From JAUILA01 sp050289805 (GTDB lineage: Bacteria; Bacteroidota; Bacteroidia; Cytophagales; Cyclobacteriaceae), in NCBI GenBank assembly GCA_050289805.1, contig JBNKGL010000003.1:1-64000 (forward strand): 64,000 nucleotides of DNA, in the 5' to 3' direction. The notes under the pieces were generated by a model. The model ran no database searches. It worked only from the letters and a program-made list of their open reading frames with translations, and was not told the DNA's origin. Numbering within the stretch: the first letter of the stretch is position 1; the number at the start of each line of letters is the position of its first letter. Positions 56,293 to 63,705 of the stretch are shown piece after piece. The position numbers were made by a program, and so were the translations under genes.

Positions 56293-56341
56293 TGTGTAAT
56301 TGTTTTCACAAAAGACATGAGCCGTGTGAAAAATTCCACAC
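56293..56341 (+). promoter_or_regulatory. Two related inverted-repeat elements
   Basis: TGTGTAATTGTTTTCACA (about 56293-56310) and GTGTGAAAAATTCCACAC (56324-56341) are both TGTG-CACA inverted repeats, centred about 31 nt apart, three turns of helix. Spacing on one face suggests binding sites for a dimeric regulator upstream of the TonB-type gene. Confidence 0.4.
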
Positions 56342-56402
56342 ATTATGGAGTCAAAAGTGCCCTATACAGCGGATTAAGGCATATACCTCGAATATCAGAC
56401 GA

Positions 56403-56419
56403 TGGCATGATATTCTCAT
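56403..56419 (+). promoter_or_regulatory. Shared 17-nt element upstream of the TonB-type gene
   Basis: TGGCATGATATTCTCAT, 43 nt before the ATG, matches the csbD upstream element at 51285 in 14 of 17 positions. TGGCA fits the sigma-54 -24 box; the -12 part is poor. Confidence 0.4.
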
Positions 56420-56462
56420 CTTTATATGTAGAAATGAAATTTAATTTAAAACAGACAGAGCT

Positions 56463-57182
56463 ATGAAGATGAGAAAATTAATAAAAGGAATAATTCCAAT
56501 CTTTTGTCTGGCTTTGCTGACCGGACCACTTCCGGCACAGGATCAATCGATGAAAGATAAGAGTTATGATGAGATTGAAAAGACTCAGGATAAAATAGAA
56601 AAAACATATGTCGATATCTATAAAATCGTAGATCAGTATCCTGCAGTCAGGTATGATTACACTTTTGAGAATGGTGAACTTGAAGCTGTGACCATTGATG
56701 GTATGCCCGCCAATGATGACAGAGATGCCCTCGAAGTGTATTTGATGGATTTGGAAAGAATGAAGAAAAGCATATTTAACCTGTCAAATCGAATGGGTGT
56801 ATACTATGCGGCTGAAACAGAACCTAAGCCTGCGCAGGGCTATGATAAATTCTATGAAACTCTTCAGGGTCTTATCCAATACCCGGATAACGCAAGAGAT
56901 CTTGGAATAGAGGGTACGATTTATCTCAAATTCGTTGTAGACCGCAACGGAAATGTAGAAAATATAGTTGCTTCTGAGAAGCTCGGTACCGAGAGCGACT
57001 GGGTCGTTGAGAATATGGAAAAAGAAGCCATCAGAGCTTTGAAAGCAAGTGCTGAAAAATGGATCCCTGCAAGTGTTGCCGGCGTACCGGTTGCGCATTA
57101 TGTAGTGATTCCTGTACAATTCAAACTTGATGACTCTTACTACCGACCGATTTTCGGAGCAAGATTCGGTTCAACCGGATAA
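56463..57182 (+). CDS. TonB C-terminal domain protein
   Basis: A 239-aa protein with a signal peptide or anchor (1-25), a helical charged segment (DEIEKTQDKIEKTYVDIYKIVDQYP), and a TonB C-terminal domain (DLGIEGTIYLKFVVDRNGNVENIV, WIPASVAGVPVAHYVVIPVQFKL). It lacks the proline-rich span of TonB. It lies downstream of the two-component block and has its own putative regulatory sites, so it is a candidate target. Confidence 0.82.
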   Translation: MKMRKLIKGIIPIFCLALLTGPLPAQDQSMKDKSYDEIEKTQDKIEKTYVDIYKIVDQYPAVRYDYTFENGELEAVTIDGMPANDDRDALEVYLMDLERMKKSIFNLSNRMGVYYAAETEPKPAQGYDKFYETLQGLIQYPDNARDLGIEGTIYLKFVVDRNGNVENIVASEKLGTESDWVVENMEKEAIRALKASAEKWIPASVAGVPVAHYVVIPVQFKLDDSYYRPIFGARFGSTG

Positions 57183-57203
57183 TATCATATAATTCGTAAT
57201 TTG

Positions 57204-57230
57204 AAGGCCAGCAAAACGCTGGCCTTTTTT
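57204..57230 (+). terminator. Terminator of the TonB-type gene
   Basis: AAGGCCAGC (57204-57212) pairs with GCTGGCCTT (57218-57226) around AAAAC, followed by T residues. It lies 22 nt past the stop. Confidence 0.9.
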
Positions 57231-57292
57231 ATGTATCAGCCGGAACGATCTCCCTTCAATAACCTGACGAATGCCACTGCGTATACAATATC

Positions 57293-57913
57293 ATGAGGCT
57301 TATCACCATTTTTTGGATTACTGTTTGCATATCATGTCACGGACAGGAACCTACTAAAGAAATTCCTGTGGGCGGACCATGTGAAGGATGCGAAGCTATT
57401 TATGAATATGGCAATAAATCACTGACCAACAGAGATACATTGCCTGATTATGAACATTCAGGAAAAAAGATAATTATCAGAGGTACGGTCTACATGGCCG
57501 ATGGGTATACACCGGCAAGTGATGTCCTCATTTACATCTATCATACAGACGAGAATGGAATTTATCCCGTCCTCAAGTCATCTGCAGGATGGGAAAAACG
57601 GCATGGTTATCTGCGTGGCTGGGCAAAAACCAACAAAGACGGTAAATTCACCTTCTTTACCCACAGGCCTGCTCCCTACCCGGGCAGAACTGAGCCTGCC
57701 CATATCCATGTGACGGTCAAAGAACCAGGATTCAAAGAATATTACCTGGATTCGTACCATTTTACCGATGACCCGCTTATGACCACTGACAGAATAGAAC
57801 AACTCTCCGATTATGGAGGTTCAGGCTTGGTTACACCTGTTCAGGAAGGAAAACATATGGTTCTGAACCGAGATCTTTTTCTGGGCAAAAATATTATTGA
57901 CTACCCAAAATAA
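57293..57913 (+). CDS. Exported intradiol ring-cleavage dioxygenase-like protein
   Basis: A 206-aa protein with a signal sequence (1-16; the Cys at 15 may be lipidated). The four iron ligands of intradiol dioxygenases are all present: Y91 in ENGIYP, Y129 in RPAPYPG, H137 and H139 in PAHIHVTV. The single-subunit, exported form differs from the cytoplasmic protocatechuate enzymes and no aromatic pathway is nearby, so the substrate is unknown. Confidence 0.85.
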   Translation: MRLITIFWITVCISCHGQEPTKEIPVGGPCEGCEAIYEYGNKSLTNRDTLPDYEHSGKKIIIRGTVYMADGYTPASDVLIYIYHTDENGIYPVLKSSAGWEKRHGYLRGWAKTNKDGKFTFFTHRPAPYPGRTEPAHIHVTVKEPGFKEYYLDSYHFTDDPLMTTDRIEQLSDYGGSGLVTPVQEGKHMVLNRDLFLGKNIIDYPK

Positions 57914-57940
57914 AAGGATGCTTATCCAGGAAGCATCCTT
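57914..57940. terminator. Bidirectional terminator between convergent genes
   Basis: AAGGATGCTT (57914-57923) pairs with AAGCATCCTT (57931-57940). It lies directly after the dioxygenase stop (57913) and before the stop of the convergent small HTH gene (57949), so it serves both. Confidence 0.8.
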
Positions 57941-57948
57941 TATTGTCA

Positions 57949-58155
57949 CTAAAGCGATTCGGCAATATAATAGCGAAGTCTCTTGCGACAATACCGGATC
58001 TCATGCCCGGCGGCGCGTAAATGATTGATCATTCTTCTGACTGTCCGTTCAGAGCAATCATATTTCTCTGCAACTTCATACGGACTGCTTACCCTTCCTC
58101 GTTCAATCTGATGCAATAAATAGTTGAGGCGCTCAGTATAAATCAGATAATCCAT
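57949..58155 (-). CDS. Small winged helix-turn-helix protein
   Basis: A 68-aa DNA-binding protein: MDYLIYTERLNYLLHQIERGRVSSPYEVAEKYDCSERTVRRMINHLRAAG followed by the wing HEIRYCRKRLRYYI. It matches HTH_11/DeoR-type domains. There is no other domain. It lies downstream of the RHH gene at 58310 with a 154-nt gap. Confidence 0.8.
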   Translation of the reverse strand: MDYLIYTERLNYLLHQIERGRVSSPYEVAEKYDCSERTVRRMINHLRAAGHEIRYCRKRLRYYIAESL

Positions 58156-58309
58156 AAGCGAACAGGTTTGAGTTGTAACTGATTAAACGGGCAAAATCCG
58201 GAGAGGAATTTACCTAAAATGAACATAATGTCAAATTACTTTGACGTTTTGTCCATGTTTTTTCAATTACGGCCTGCTCACGGCCATCCGCAAAACCGAC
58301 GGAAAAAAA

Positions 58310-58519
58310 TTATTTGTCGACAATGATAATCCGCTTGTTGAGATATTTTTCAACCACTTTGCGCATCGTGGACTCCCCCACCGTATTTTTACGCATCCGG
58401 TACCTCAATTGCCGGAACTCAGCTCTCGTTTCATCATCAAGTCTCATCAAAACTGTTTCATCATTTATAGCAATGAGAAACTGTTTCCGCAGTTCCTTTT
58501 CATATGAATAATCTTCCAT
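58310..58519 (-). CDS. Small ribbon-helix-helix-like protein
   Basis: A 69-aa protein from MEDYSYEKELRKQF; the frame extends upstream by 13 codons but this start fits better. The pattern strand ETVLMRLDD, helix ETRAEFRQLRYRMRKN, turn TVGES, helix TMRKVVEKYLNKR is that of ribbon-helix-helix DNA binders. It lies 16 nt after the histidine kinase gene in the same direction, so it is likely in its operon. Confidence 0.7.
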   Translation of the reverse strand: MEDYSYEKELRKQFLIAINDETVLMRLDDETRAEFRQLRYRMRKNTVGESTMRKVVEKYLNKRIIIVDK

Positions 58520-58535
58520 GGGACTAATGTACGCC

Positions 58536-60716
58536 TTACACTCTGGGTATAAAAACAATCATACGGGTTCGGCCTGGACGACTGTAAAAAGATACTTTAC
58601 CATGATGATCGTCCATGATTTCCTTTACAATATTGAGCCCGAGACCACTTCCCTGCCGGGCATATTTGGTAGTATAAAACTTATCAAACACAAAAGGCTG
58701 ATCTTCACATTGAATTCCACTGCCATTGTCGGAAATGATCGTTACAATATAATCAGCCCATCCATCCTCAATGCGAATATCAATTTTCGGATCTTCTTCC
58801 GGAAGTGCCTGAATACTGTTGAGCAATATATTGATCCAAACCTGGGAAAGTCGCTGAGCATTTGCACGAACCATTAGTTGGGTCTGAGGAAAATCCAGAC
58901 GAACTTCCACAGAATATTTGAGTTGATTATGCAATAAGACAAGGACGCCTTTCAGGTTATCAATTATATTAAGGTTTTCAGTGCGGTAGGTGGAATCACC
59001 TCCCCTTGAACTTTCCCTCAATGATTGTATAACCAACTGCATACTTTCCAGTGACCTTTCGACACGTGCAAACTCACGTTTCAGCATCATGGTATCCAAC
59101 ACGAGTCTCATCCTGTCAATGTTCGATTCACCCAAATCCGGAATATCATCCGGACTTTGAATACCCAAATCAAGCAAACATTCAATGAGCTCTTCCGATT
59201 CCCTGTTTTCAGGCATGATCTTTTGAAATTCTTTTCGTGCAGTACGCCGGGCCATCCCGGACAGCACCGTCGTTCTCCCCCCCGAGTCCGTGTTAAACGC
59301 AGTCCATTGATCCTTTTCGCTGCTATCTAATACCTTCTTCAGGATATTATCGAATCTGCCACTACCTGAATGTGCCGACGCCACGGCTGCACTGAGCGGA
59401 CTATTCAGCTCATGTGCAATACCAGCCATCAGTGAACCCAATGCCGCCATTTTTTCCTGCCGGATCAATTGTTCCTGCATCTTTTCCAAATGATTAAAGG
59501 CTGCCTTCTTCTTTCGATAATTGTACCACCACATCATTGCGAGGACTCCCACAATGACAGACATCCATATAAATATGAGGTTCCAGCGCCTTGTCGAGGC
59601 CAACAGCTCCTCCCGGGCCGCAAGTTCACCAGTGTATTCCTTTTCAATCCAATCTAGCTCATAGGAATATATTTCATTGAGAACTTCCTCCCCTTTTATC
59701 AATTGACGCATAGAATCATATTTTCTCCAGTATTCAACCGCCAGATCCAATGAACCCAGCTCTTCCTGTAATTCGGCCATCTGAAGATAATTGCTCTGAA
59801 TTCGATGTGGCATTCCTACCGAATAGGCTATTTGCTGCGCTGCCTCGGTATAATTCCAGGCCTCAGGGTAGTTACCTGATTGCTTTTCAACACTGGAAAG
59901 ATTGTCGAGCGCCATTTCCTGGTGCGCCAGCAAGCCCTTTTCCTCTGCCAGGCGAAGCACTTTCATAAAATATATTCTGGCACTTGACAAATCATGCTGG
60001 TTCAGGTACATACCACCCATCGCGTTATAAAAATCGCACCACAAATCCGGTCCGCACCCTTTGACACATACCTTCTGAAACTGTGCAAAACGCTCGTGAG
60101 CCTCGGCATATCGCCTCATATATGGCAAACATGTCGCAAGGTTAACTAAAATGGCCGCATCACTTCGATCGGGTTTTTCCTTCTGAAGCAGGGCAAGAGT
60201 GAAATATTCATGGGCTTTTTGCCAGTTCCAGAGTTTCAGATATACCAGGCCTATATTATTGTATATCGTTGCAAGCTCGTCTGATTGATTTCTCTTTTCT
60301 CTTAAAACCAGCGACATATATAAATACCTGAGTGCTTCAGGATAGTTTCCGGCTGCATATAACGACATTCCTAAGCCATTCGATGCCATTAATTCCCGTT
60401 CTTCAAATCCGCGGCTCCTCGAAATTTGCAAGGCATTTCGATAATGCTCAACTGCCGCAGAATAATTATTCATATAGCGAAAAGTATACCCTAATGCATA
60501 CTCTGAACGAACAATATTAAAATCATTCCCTTCATCATGAGCAGACTCGAGCATACGATGGGCATAGAAAAGTGCACTATCCGCATTTACATCTGAATTA
60601 CGACTGAACCCTGCCAGATAATACTCAAAGGAGTGTTCCGCGGATCCACCATTAAACTGAAGAAAAGATATGACCAGAATTAGAAATGCCGTCATATTTT
60701 TTTGACTTTTTGTCAA
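58536..60716 (-). CDS. TPR-sensor histidine kinase
   Basis: A 726-aa protein: signal peptide (about 8-26), periplasmic TPR repeats (about 30-370), one membrane helix (about 379-398), then HisKA with H435 in GIAHELNSPL. Residues about 449-545 are inserted between the H box and the rest of the dimerisation helix pair (RTARKEFQKIMPE, LLDLGIQSPDDIPDL); similar insertions occur in some cyanobacterial kinases. ATP domain: N box WINILLNSIQAL, G1 DNGSGI, F box FDKFYTTK, G2 GSGLGLNIV. No response regulator is adjacent; the next genes in the operon encode small DNA-binding proteins. Confidence 0.9.
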   Translation of the reverse strand: MTKSQKNMTAFLILVISFLQFNGGSAEHSFEYYLAGFSRNSDVNADSALFYAHRMLESAHDEGNDFNIVRSEYALGYTFRYMNNYSAAVEHYRNALQISRSRGFEERELMASNGLGMSLYAAGNYPEALRYLYMSLVLREKRNQSDELATIYNNIGLVYLKLWNWQKAHEYFTLALLQKEKPDRSDAAILVNLATCLPYMRRYAEAHERFAQFQKVCVKGCGPDLWCDFYNAMGGMYLNQHDLSSARIYFMKVLRLAEEKGLLAHQEMALDNLSSVEKQSGNYPEAWNYTEAAQQIAYSVGMPHRIQSNYLQMAELQEELGSLDLAVEYWRKYDSMRQLIKGEEVLNEIYSYELDWIEKEYTGELAAREELLASTRRWNLIFIWMSVIVGVLAMMWWYNYRKKKAAFNHLEKMQEQLIRQEKMAALGSLMAGIAHELNSPLSAAVASAHSGSGRFDNILKKVLDSSEKDQWTAFNTDSGGRTTVLSGMARRTARKEFQKIMPENRESEELIECLLDLGIQSPDDIPDLGESNIDRMRLVLDTMMLKREFARVERSLESMQLVIQSLRESSRGGDSTYRTENLNIIDNLKGVLVLLHNQLKYSVEVRLDFPQTQLMVRANAQRLSQVWINILLNSIQALPEEDPKIDIRIEDGWADYIVTIISDNGSGIQCEDQPFVFDKFYTTKYARQGSGLGLNIVKEIMDDHHGKVSFYSRPGRTRMIVFIPRV

Positions 60717-60779
60717 TATAATTAAAATATCTCATTTTTATCCTGACCAGCCAAAGAGTACCCTGCATTTTGCTGAATA

Positions 60780-60794
60780 GTACATATTTTGTAC
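60780..60794. promoter_or_regulatory. Inverted repeat GTACA-N5-TGTAC
   Basis: A perfect 5-bp inverted repeat (GTACATATTTTGTAC) lies 26 nt before the SRPBCC start, between divergent genes. It could be an operator for either gene; no regulator is assigned. Confidence 0.35.
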
Positions 60795-60820
60795 ATTGAC
60801 TTTCACCTTATTGCAAGATT

Positions 60821-61255
60821 ATGGACATAAACCGCCAGGCACCGGCTTATCACCATACCGACCTATTCATTGATGCACCCGCTGATTTAGTGTATTCGAT
60901 ACTCACGCAGATCGAATATTGGCCCAAGTGGCAGGCAGGGGTCAGGATTATCAGCCCACCAGACGAAATATTGCCAGGAGCAGGCTTTAAGTGGACAGAC
61001 GGGGGGATGCAAATATCTTCCCGTATTATACAGACTGACGCTCCCTGCCGACTTGAATGGCAGAGCCGTTCGATGTGGATTCGCGCTTGCGTCCGTTGGG
61101 ACATTGAGGAAGAAGCGGAGGGCGCCCTTGTTCATTTTGAACAAAGCATTGAAGGTTTTGGCGCCATTCTAATGCAGACAGCATTAACCAAATCCATGGA
61201 GGTTACACTCCTGGAATTAAAAAAGTATGCTGAAATGATGGCAGTCCCTGCCTGA
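60821..61255 (+). CDS. SRPBCC (START-like) domain protein
   Basis: A 144-aa hydrophobic-pocket protein: DLFIDAPADLVYSILTQIEYWPKWQAGVRII, the beta core CRLEWQSRSMWIRACVRWDIEE, and the long C-terminal helix. Family members bind lipids or act as cyclases or aromatases. Substrate unknown. Divergent from the TPR kinase. Its stop is 1 nt from the stop of the convergent hflX gene. Confidence 0.82.
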   Translation: MDINRQAPAYHHTDLFIDAPADLVYSILTQIEYWPKWQAGVRIISPPDEILPGAGFKWTDGGMQISSRIIQTDAPCRLEWQSRSMWIRACVRWDIEEEAEGALVHFEQSIEGFGAILMQTALTKSMEVTLLELKKYAEMMAVPA

Positions 61256-61256
61256 A

Positions 61257-62426
61257 TTATTCAAAATGGTATGGATCGGGATGAATGTAGTTCGGAAAGA
61301 TCTCATAGTGCTTTTTGCGCACCATCTTGAAGATCACTTTTCGCAACTCCTTAATATTTGTCTTTTTAAGCGCTGAGATAAATATCATTTCATCTCCTGG
61401 CCGCAACAGGTGACGCAAGTACTCAAAACGACCTGTATCACTGTCTTCATCCGCCGGAATTTGGTCGATCTTGTTAAATACATAAATGGTTGGCTTATCC
61501 TCGGCCTCCAGTTCGCGCAATGTTTCGCGCACCACATCAATCTGTTCCTCAAAAGCGGGATGCGAAATATCAACGACATGCATCAAAATGTCTGCTTCCC
61601 GTGCCTCAGCCAGCGTCGATTTGAATGATTCGATTAAATGATGAGGTAATTTTCGTATGAACCCAACTGTATCAGAAAGAAGAAAGGGAATCGTATTGAT
61701 CACAACCTTCCGTACGGTCGCATCAACGGTCGCAAAAAGTTTATCTTCAGCAACCGCATCATTTTTTGAAAGAATGCGCATCAACGTGGACTTACCTGTA
61801 TTTGTATAACCCACCAGGGCGACACGTACAATTTGATTTCGGGATTTTCTGCGGATTTCATCCTGCATCTGCATTTTTTCCAGCTTCTTTTTCAAGACAG
61901 CAATTTGGTTGCGGATGATCCTTCGGTCTGTTTCTATCTCCTTTTCCCCGGCACCTCCCCGTGTTCCGGTACCACCACGCTGCCGTTCGAGGTGAGTCCA
62001 CATTCGTGTGAGCCTTGGCATCAGGTACTGATAGCGCGCAAGTTCTACCTGTGTTTTTGCCTGGGCTGTTTGTGCACGCTGAAGAAATATATCAAGAATA
62101 AGTAAGCTGCGATCGTAAATCTTAATCTTCAGTTCTCGCTCCAGGTTGCGCAATTGGGATGGGCTCAGGTCGTCATCAAAAATCACCACATCAATCTCGG
62201 ATGCGGTTACGTATTCCTTTATTTCCTGCAATTTACCACTACCGATAAATGTTTTTGGATCAGGATGTTCGAGCTTTTGCGTAAACCGGGCTTCAGTCTG
62301 AATATGAGCGGTCTCGGCCAGGAAAGCAAGTTCATCCAGGTGATCGGTCATCATCCGGTCATCCAGAAACTTATCTCCAAGCCCTACAATTACTGCCCTC
62401 TCTATTTTCTTTCCTGTCTCCAGCAT
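61257..62426 (-). CDS. hflX: GTPase HflX
   Basis: A 389-aa ribosome-associated GTPase that splits stalled ribosomes. N-terminal HflX domain (FIGSGKLQEIKEYV, VIFDDDLSPSQLRNLE), the ERQRGGTGTRGGAGEKEIE glycine-rich stretch, G1 VGYTNTGKSTL, G3 DTVGFI and G4 NKID. The C-terminus ends PNYIHPDPYHFE. Confidence 0.95.
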   Translation of the reverse strand: MLETGKKIERAVIVGLGDKFLDDRMMTDHLDELAFLAETAHIQTEARFTQKLEHPDPKTFIGSGKLQEIKEYVTASEIDVVIFDDDLSPSQLRNLERELKIKIYDRSLLILDIFLQRAQTAQAKTQVELARYQYLMPRLTRMWTHLERQRGGTGTRGGAGEKEIETDRRIIRNQIAVLKKKLEKMQMQDEIRRKSRNQIVRVALVGYTNTGKSTLMRILSKNDAVAEDKLFATVDATVRKVVINTIPFLLSDTVGFIRKLPHHLIESFKSTLAEAREADILMHVVDISHPAFEEQIDVVRETLRELEAEDKPTIYVFNKIDQIPADEDSDTGRFEYLRHLLRPGDEMIFISALKKTNIKELRKVIFKMVRKKHYEIFPNYIHPDPYHFE

Positions 62427-62500
62427 ATAAATATCTTTAAATCCTCATTAGCAGCCTTCCGCGAAAAAAGTTACTTTTAATGAAATTTCGTATTAATATA

Positions 62501-62537
62501 TTGACTCACAACTGGTTTCCTGTTAGCTTGAAACCAG
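62501..62537 (+). promoter_or_regulatory. Candidate promoter and operator of the polysaccharide locus
   Basis: TTG (62501-62503), 19-nt spacer, TTAGCTTG (62523-62530): six of eight match the -7 consensus. A perfect 8-bp inverted repeat, CTGGTTTC (62512-62519) and GAAACCAG (62530-62537), overlaps the -7 box. A protein bound there would block RNA polymerase, or the repeat could act as a leader hairpin if transcription starts further upstream. Confidence 0.5.
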
Positions 62538-62570
62538 TATTATTGCAAGATTAACGGATAGCTGCCAGAT

Positions 62571-63677
62571 ATGAAAATAGTAATGGTTCTCAACACCTCC
62601 TGGAATGTTTACAATTTTAGGATGGGTCTTTTAAATGCGTTGAGAAATAACGGGCATGATGTGTTGGTTCTGGCGCCTGAAGATTCCTACACCGCGCAGA
62701 TCAAAGACGCTGGATTTGCCTTTTATCCTGTTACTATGGACAGTCGGGGTGCTAATCCGATCCGGGATTTCAGACTGATCCTTGAACTCAGAAAGCTCTA
62801 TAAGCGAATTGATCCGGATGTAATTTTGCATTACACGATCAAACCAAATATTTACGGGACTTTCGCCGCGGCCACCCTGGGCATTCCGGTTATCAACAAT
62901 GTTTGCGGCCTGGGGACTGTTTTTTTGAAGCGTACGCTGGTTTCGAAAATTGCTGAAATCATGTACCGGCTGGCTTTCCGCTATCCAAAGAAAGTCTTCT
63001 TTCAAAACGATGCAGATCTCGAGTTATTCCTGCAAAACAACCTCGTAAATAAGTCAATCACAGCATTAGTGCCGGGATCCGGGATAAACGTTGGTGATTA
63101 TGCACCATCTCAGGATTACAATTGTAATGAACGATTTACTTTCCTGGTAATTTCAAGGCTGATCACCGATAAGGGCATACTGGAATATGTCGATGCCGCC
63201 AAAAAACTTAAAAATGAAGGGTTGCCTGTTCATTTTCAAATACTGGGGGCGATGGATCCAAAACATAAAAGAGGTATTGATCCTGCCATCATCCAGGGAT
63301 GGATAAATGACAATACCATTGAATACCTGGGAAGAACTGATGATGTCCGGCAATTTATTACCAGGGCAGACTGCATTGTACTTCCGTCTTACAGGGAGGG
63401 TACACCCAGGTCATTACTCGAAGCTGCAAGCTGTGCAAAGCCCATCATCGCAACCGACGTCCCGGGGTGTAATCATGTGGTGGAACATGAATATAACGGA
63501 CTGCTCTGTGCATTGAAATCATCAGAGGACCTCGCCGTTAAAATGAAACGAATGGCCCAAACCGATCATGAAACGCTAAAAATATTCGGGGAGAACGGGC
63601 GGAAAAAAGTTGAATCTGAATTTGATGAAAAAATTGTAATTAATCAGTACCTGAGATCAATTCAGGAATTACAGTAA
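62571..63677 (+). CDS. Glycosyltransferase family 4 (PglA-like)
   Basis: A 368-aa GT-B protein with MVLNTSWNVYNFRMGLLNALRNNGHDVLVLAP and HYTIKPNIYGTFAAATLGIPVINNVCGLGTVF, typical of the PglA/CapM group, and the donor-binding end LPSYREGTPRSLLEAASCAKPIIATDVPGC. It probably adds a sugar to a lipid-linked oligosaccharide. First gene of a locus that continues with rfbC. Confidence 0.92.
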   Translation: MKIVMVLNTSWNVYNFRMGLLNALRNNGHDVLVLAPEDSYTAQIKDAGFAFYPVTMDSRGANPIRDFRLILELRKLYKRIDPDVILHYTIKPNIYGTFAAATLGIPVINNVCGLGTVFLKRTLVSKIAEIMYRLAFRYPKKVFFQNDADLELFLQNNLVNKSITALVPGSGINVGDYAPSQDYNCNERFTFLVISRLITDKGILEYVDAAKKLKNEGLPVHFQILGAMDPKHKRGIDPAIIQGWINDNTIEYLGRTDDVRQFITRADCIVLPSYREGTPRSLLEAASCAKPIIATDVPGCNHVVEHEYNGLLCALKSSEDLAVKMKRMAQTDHETLKIFGENGRKKVESEFDEKIVINQYLRSIQELQ

Positions 63678-63687
63678 AAAAATTTAA

Positions 63688-63695
63688 TACCTTTG
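63688..63695 (+). promoter_or_regulatory. -7-like box upstream of rfbC
   Basis: TACCTTTG fits TAnnTTTG exactly, 10 nt before the rfbC ATG. With only 28 nt between genes it could be chance or give a nearly leaderless rfbC transcript. Confidence 0.35.
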
Positions 63696-63705
63696 ACCAT
63701 CCATT

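Noticed and set aside
56245..56466. A 73-aa frame between the kinase and the TonB-type gene
   Set aside because: It overlaps the kinase end, carries no domain, and spans the putative regulatory repeats.
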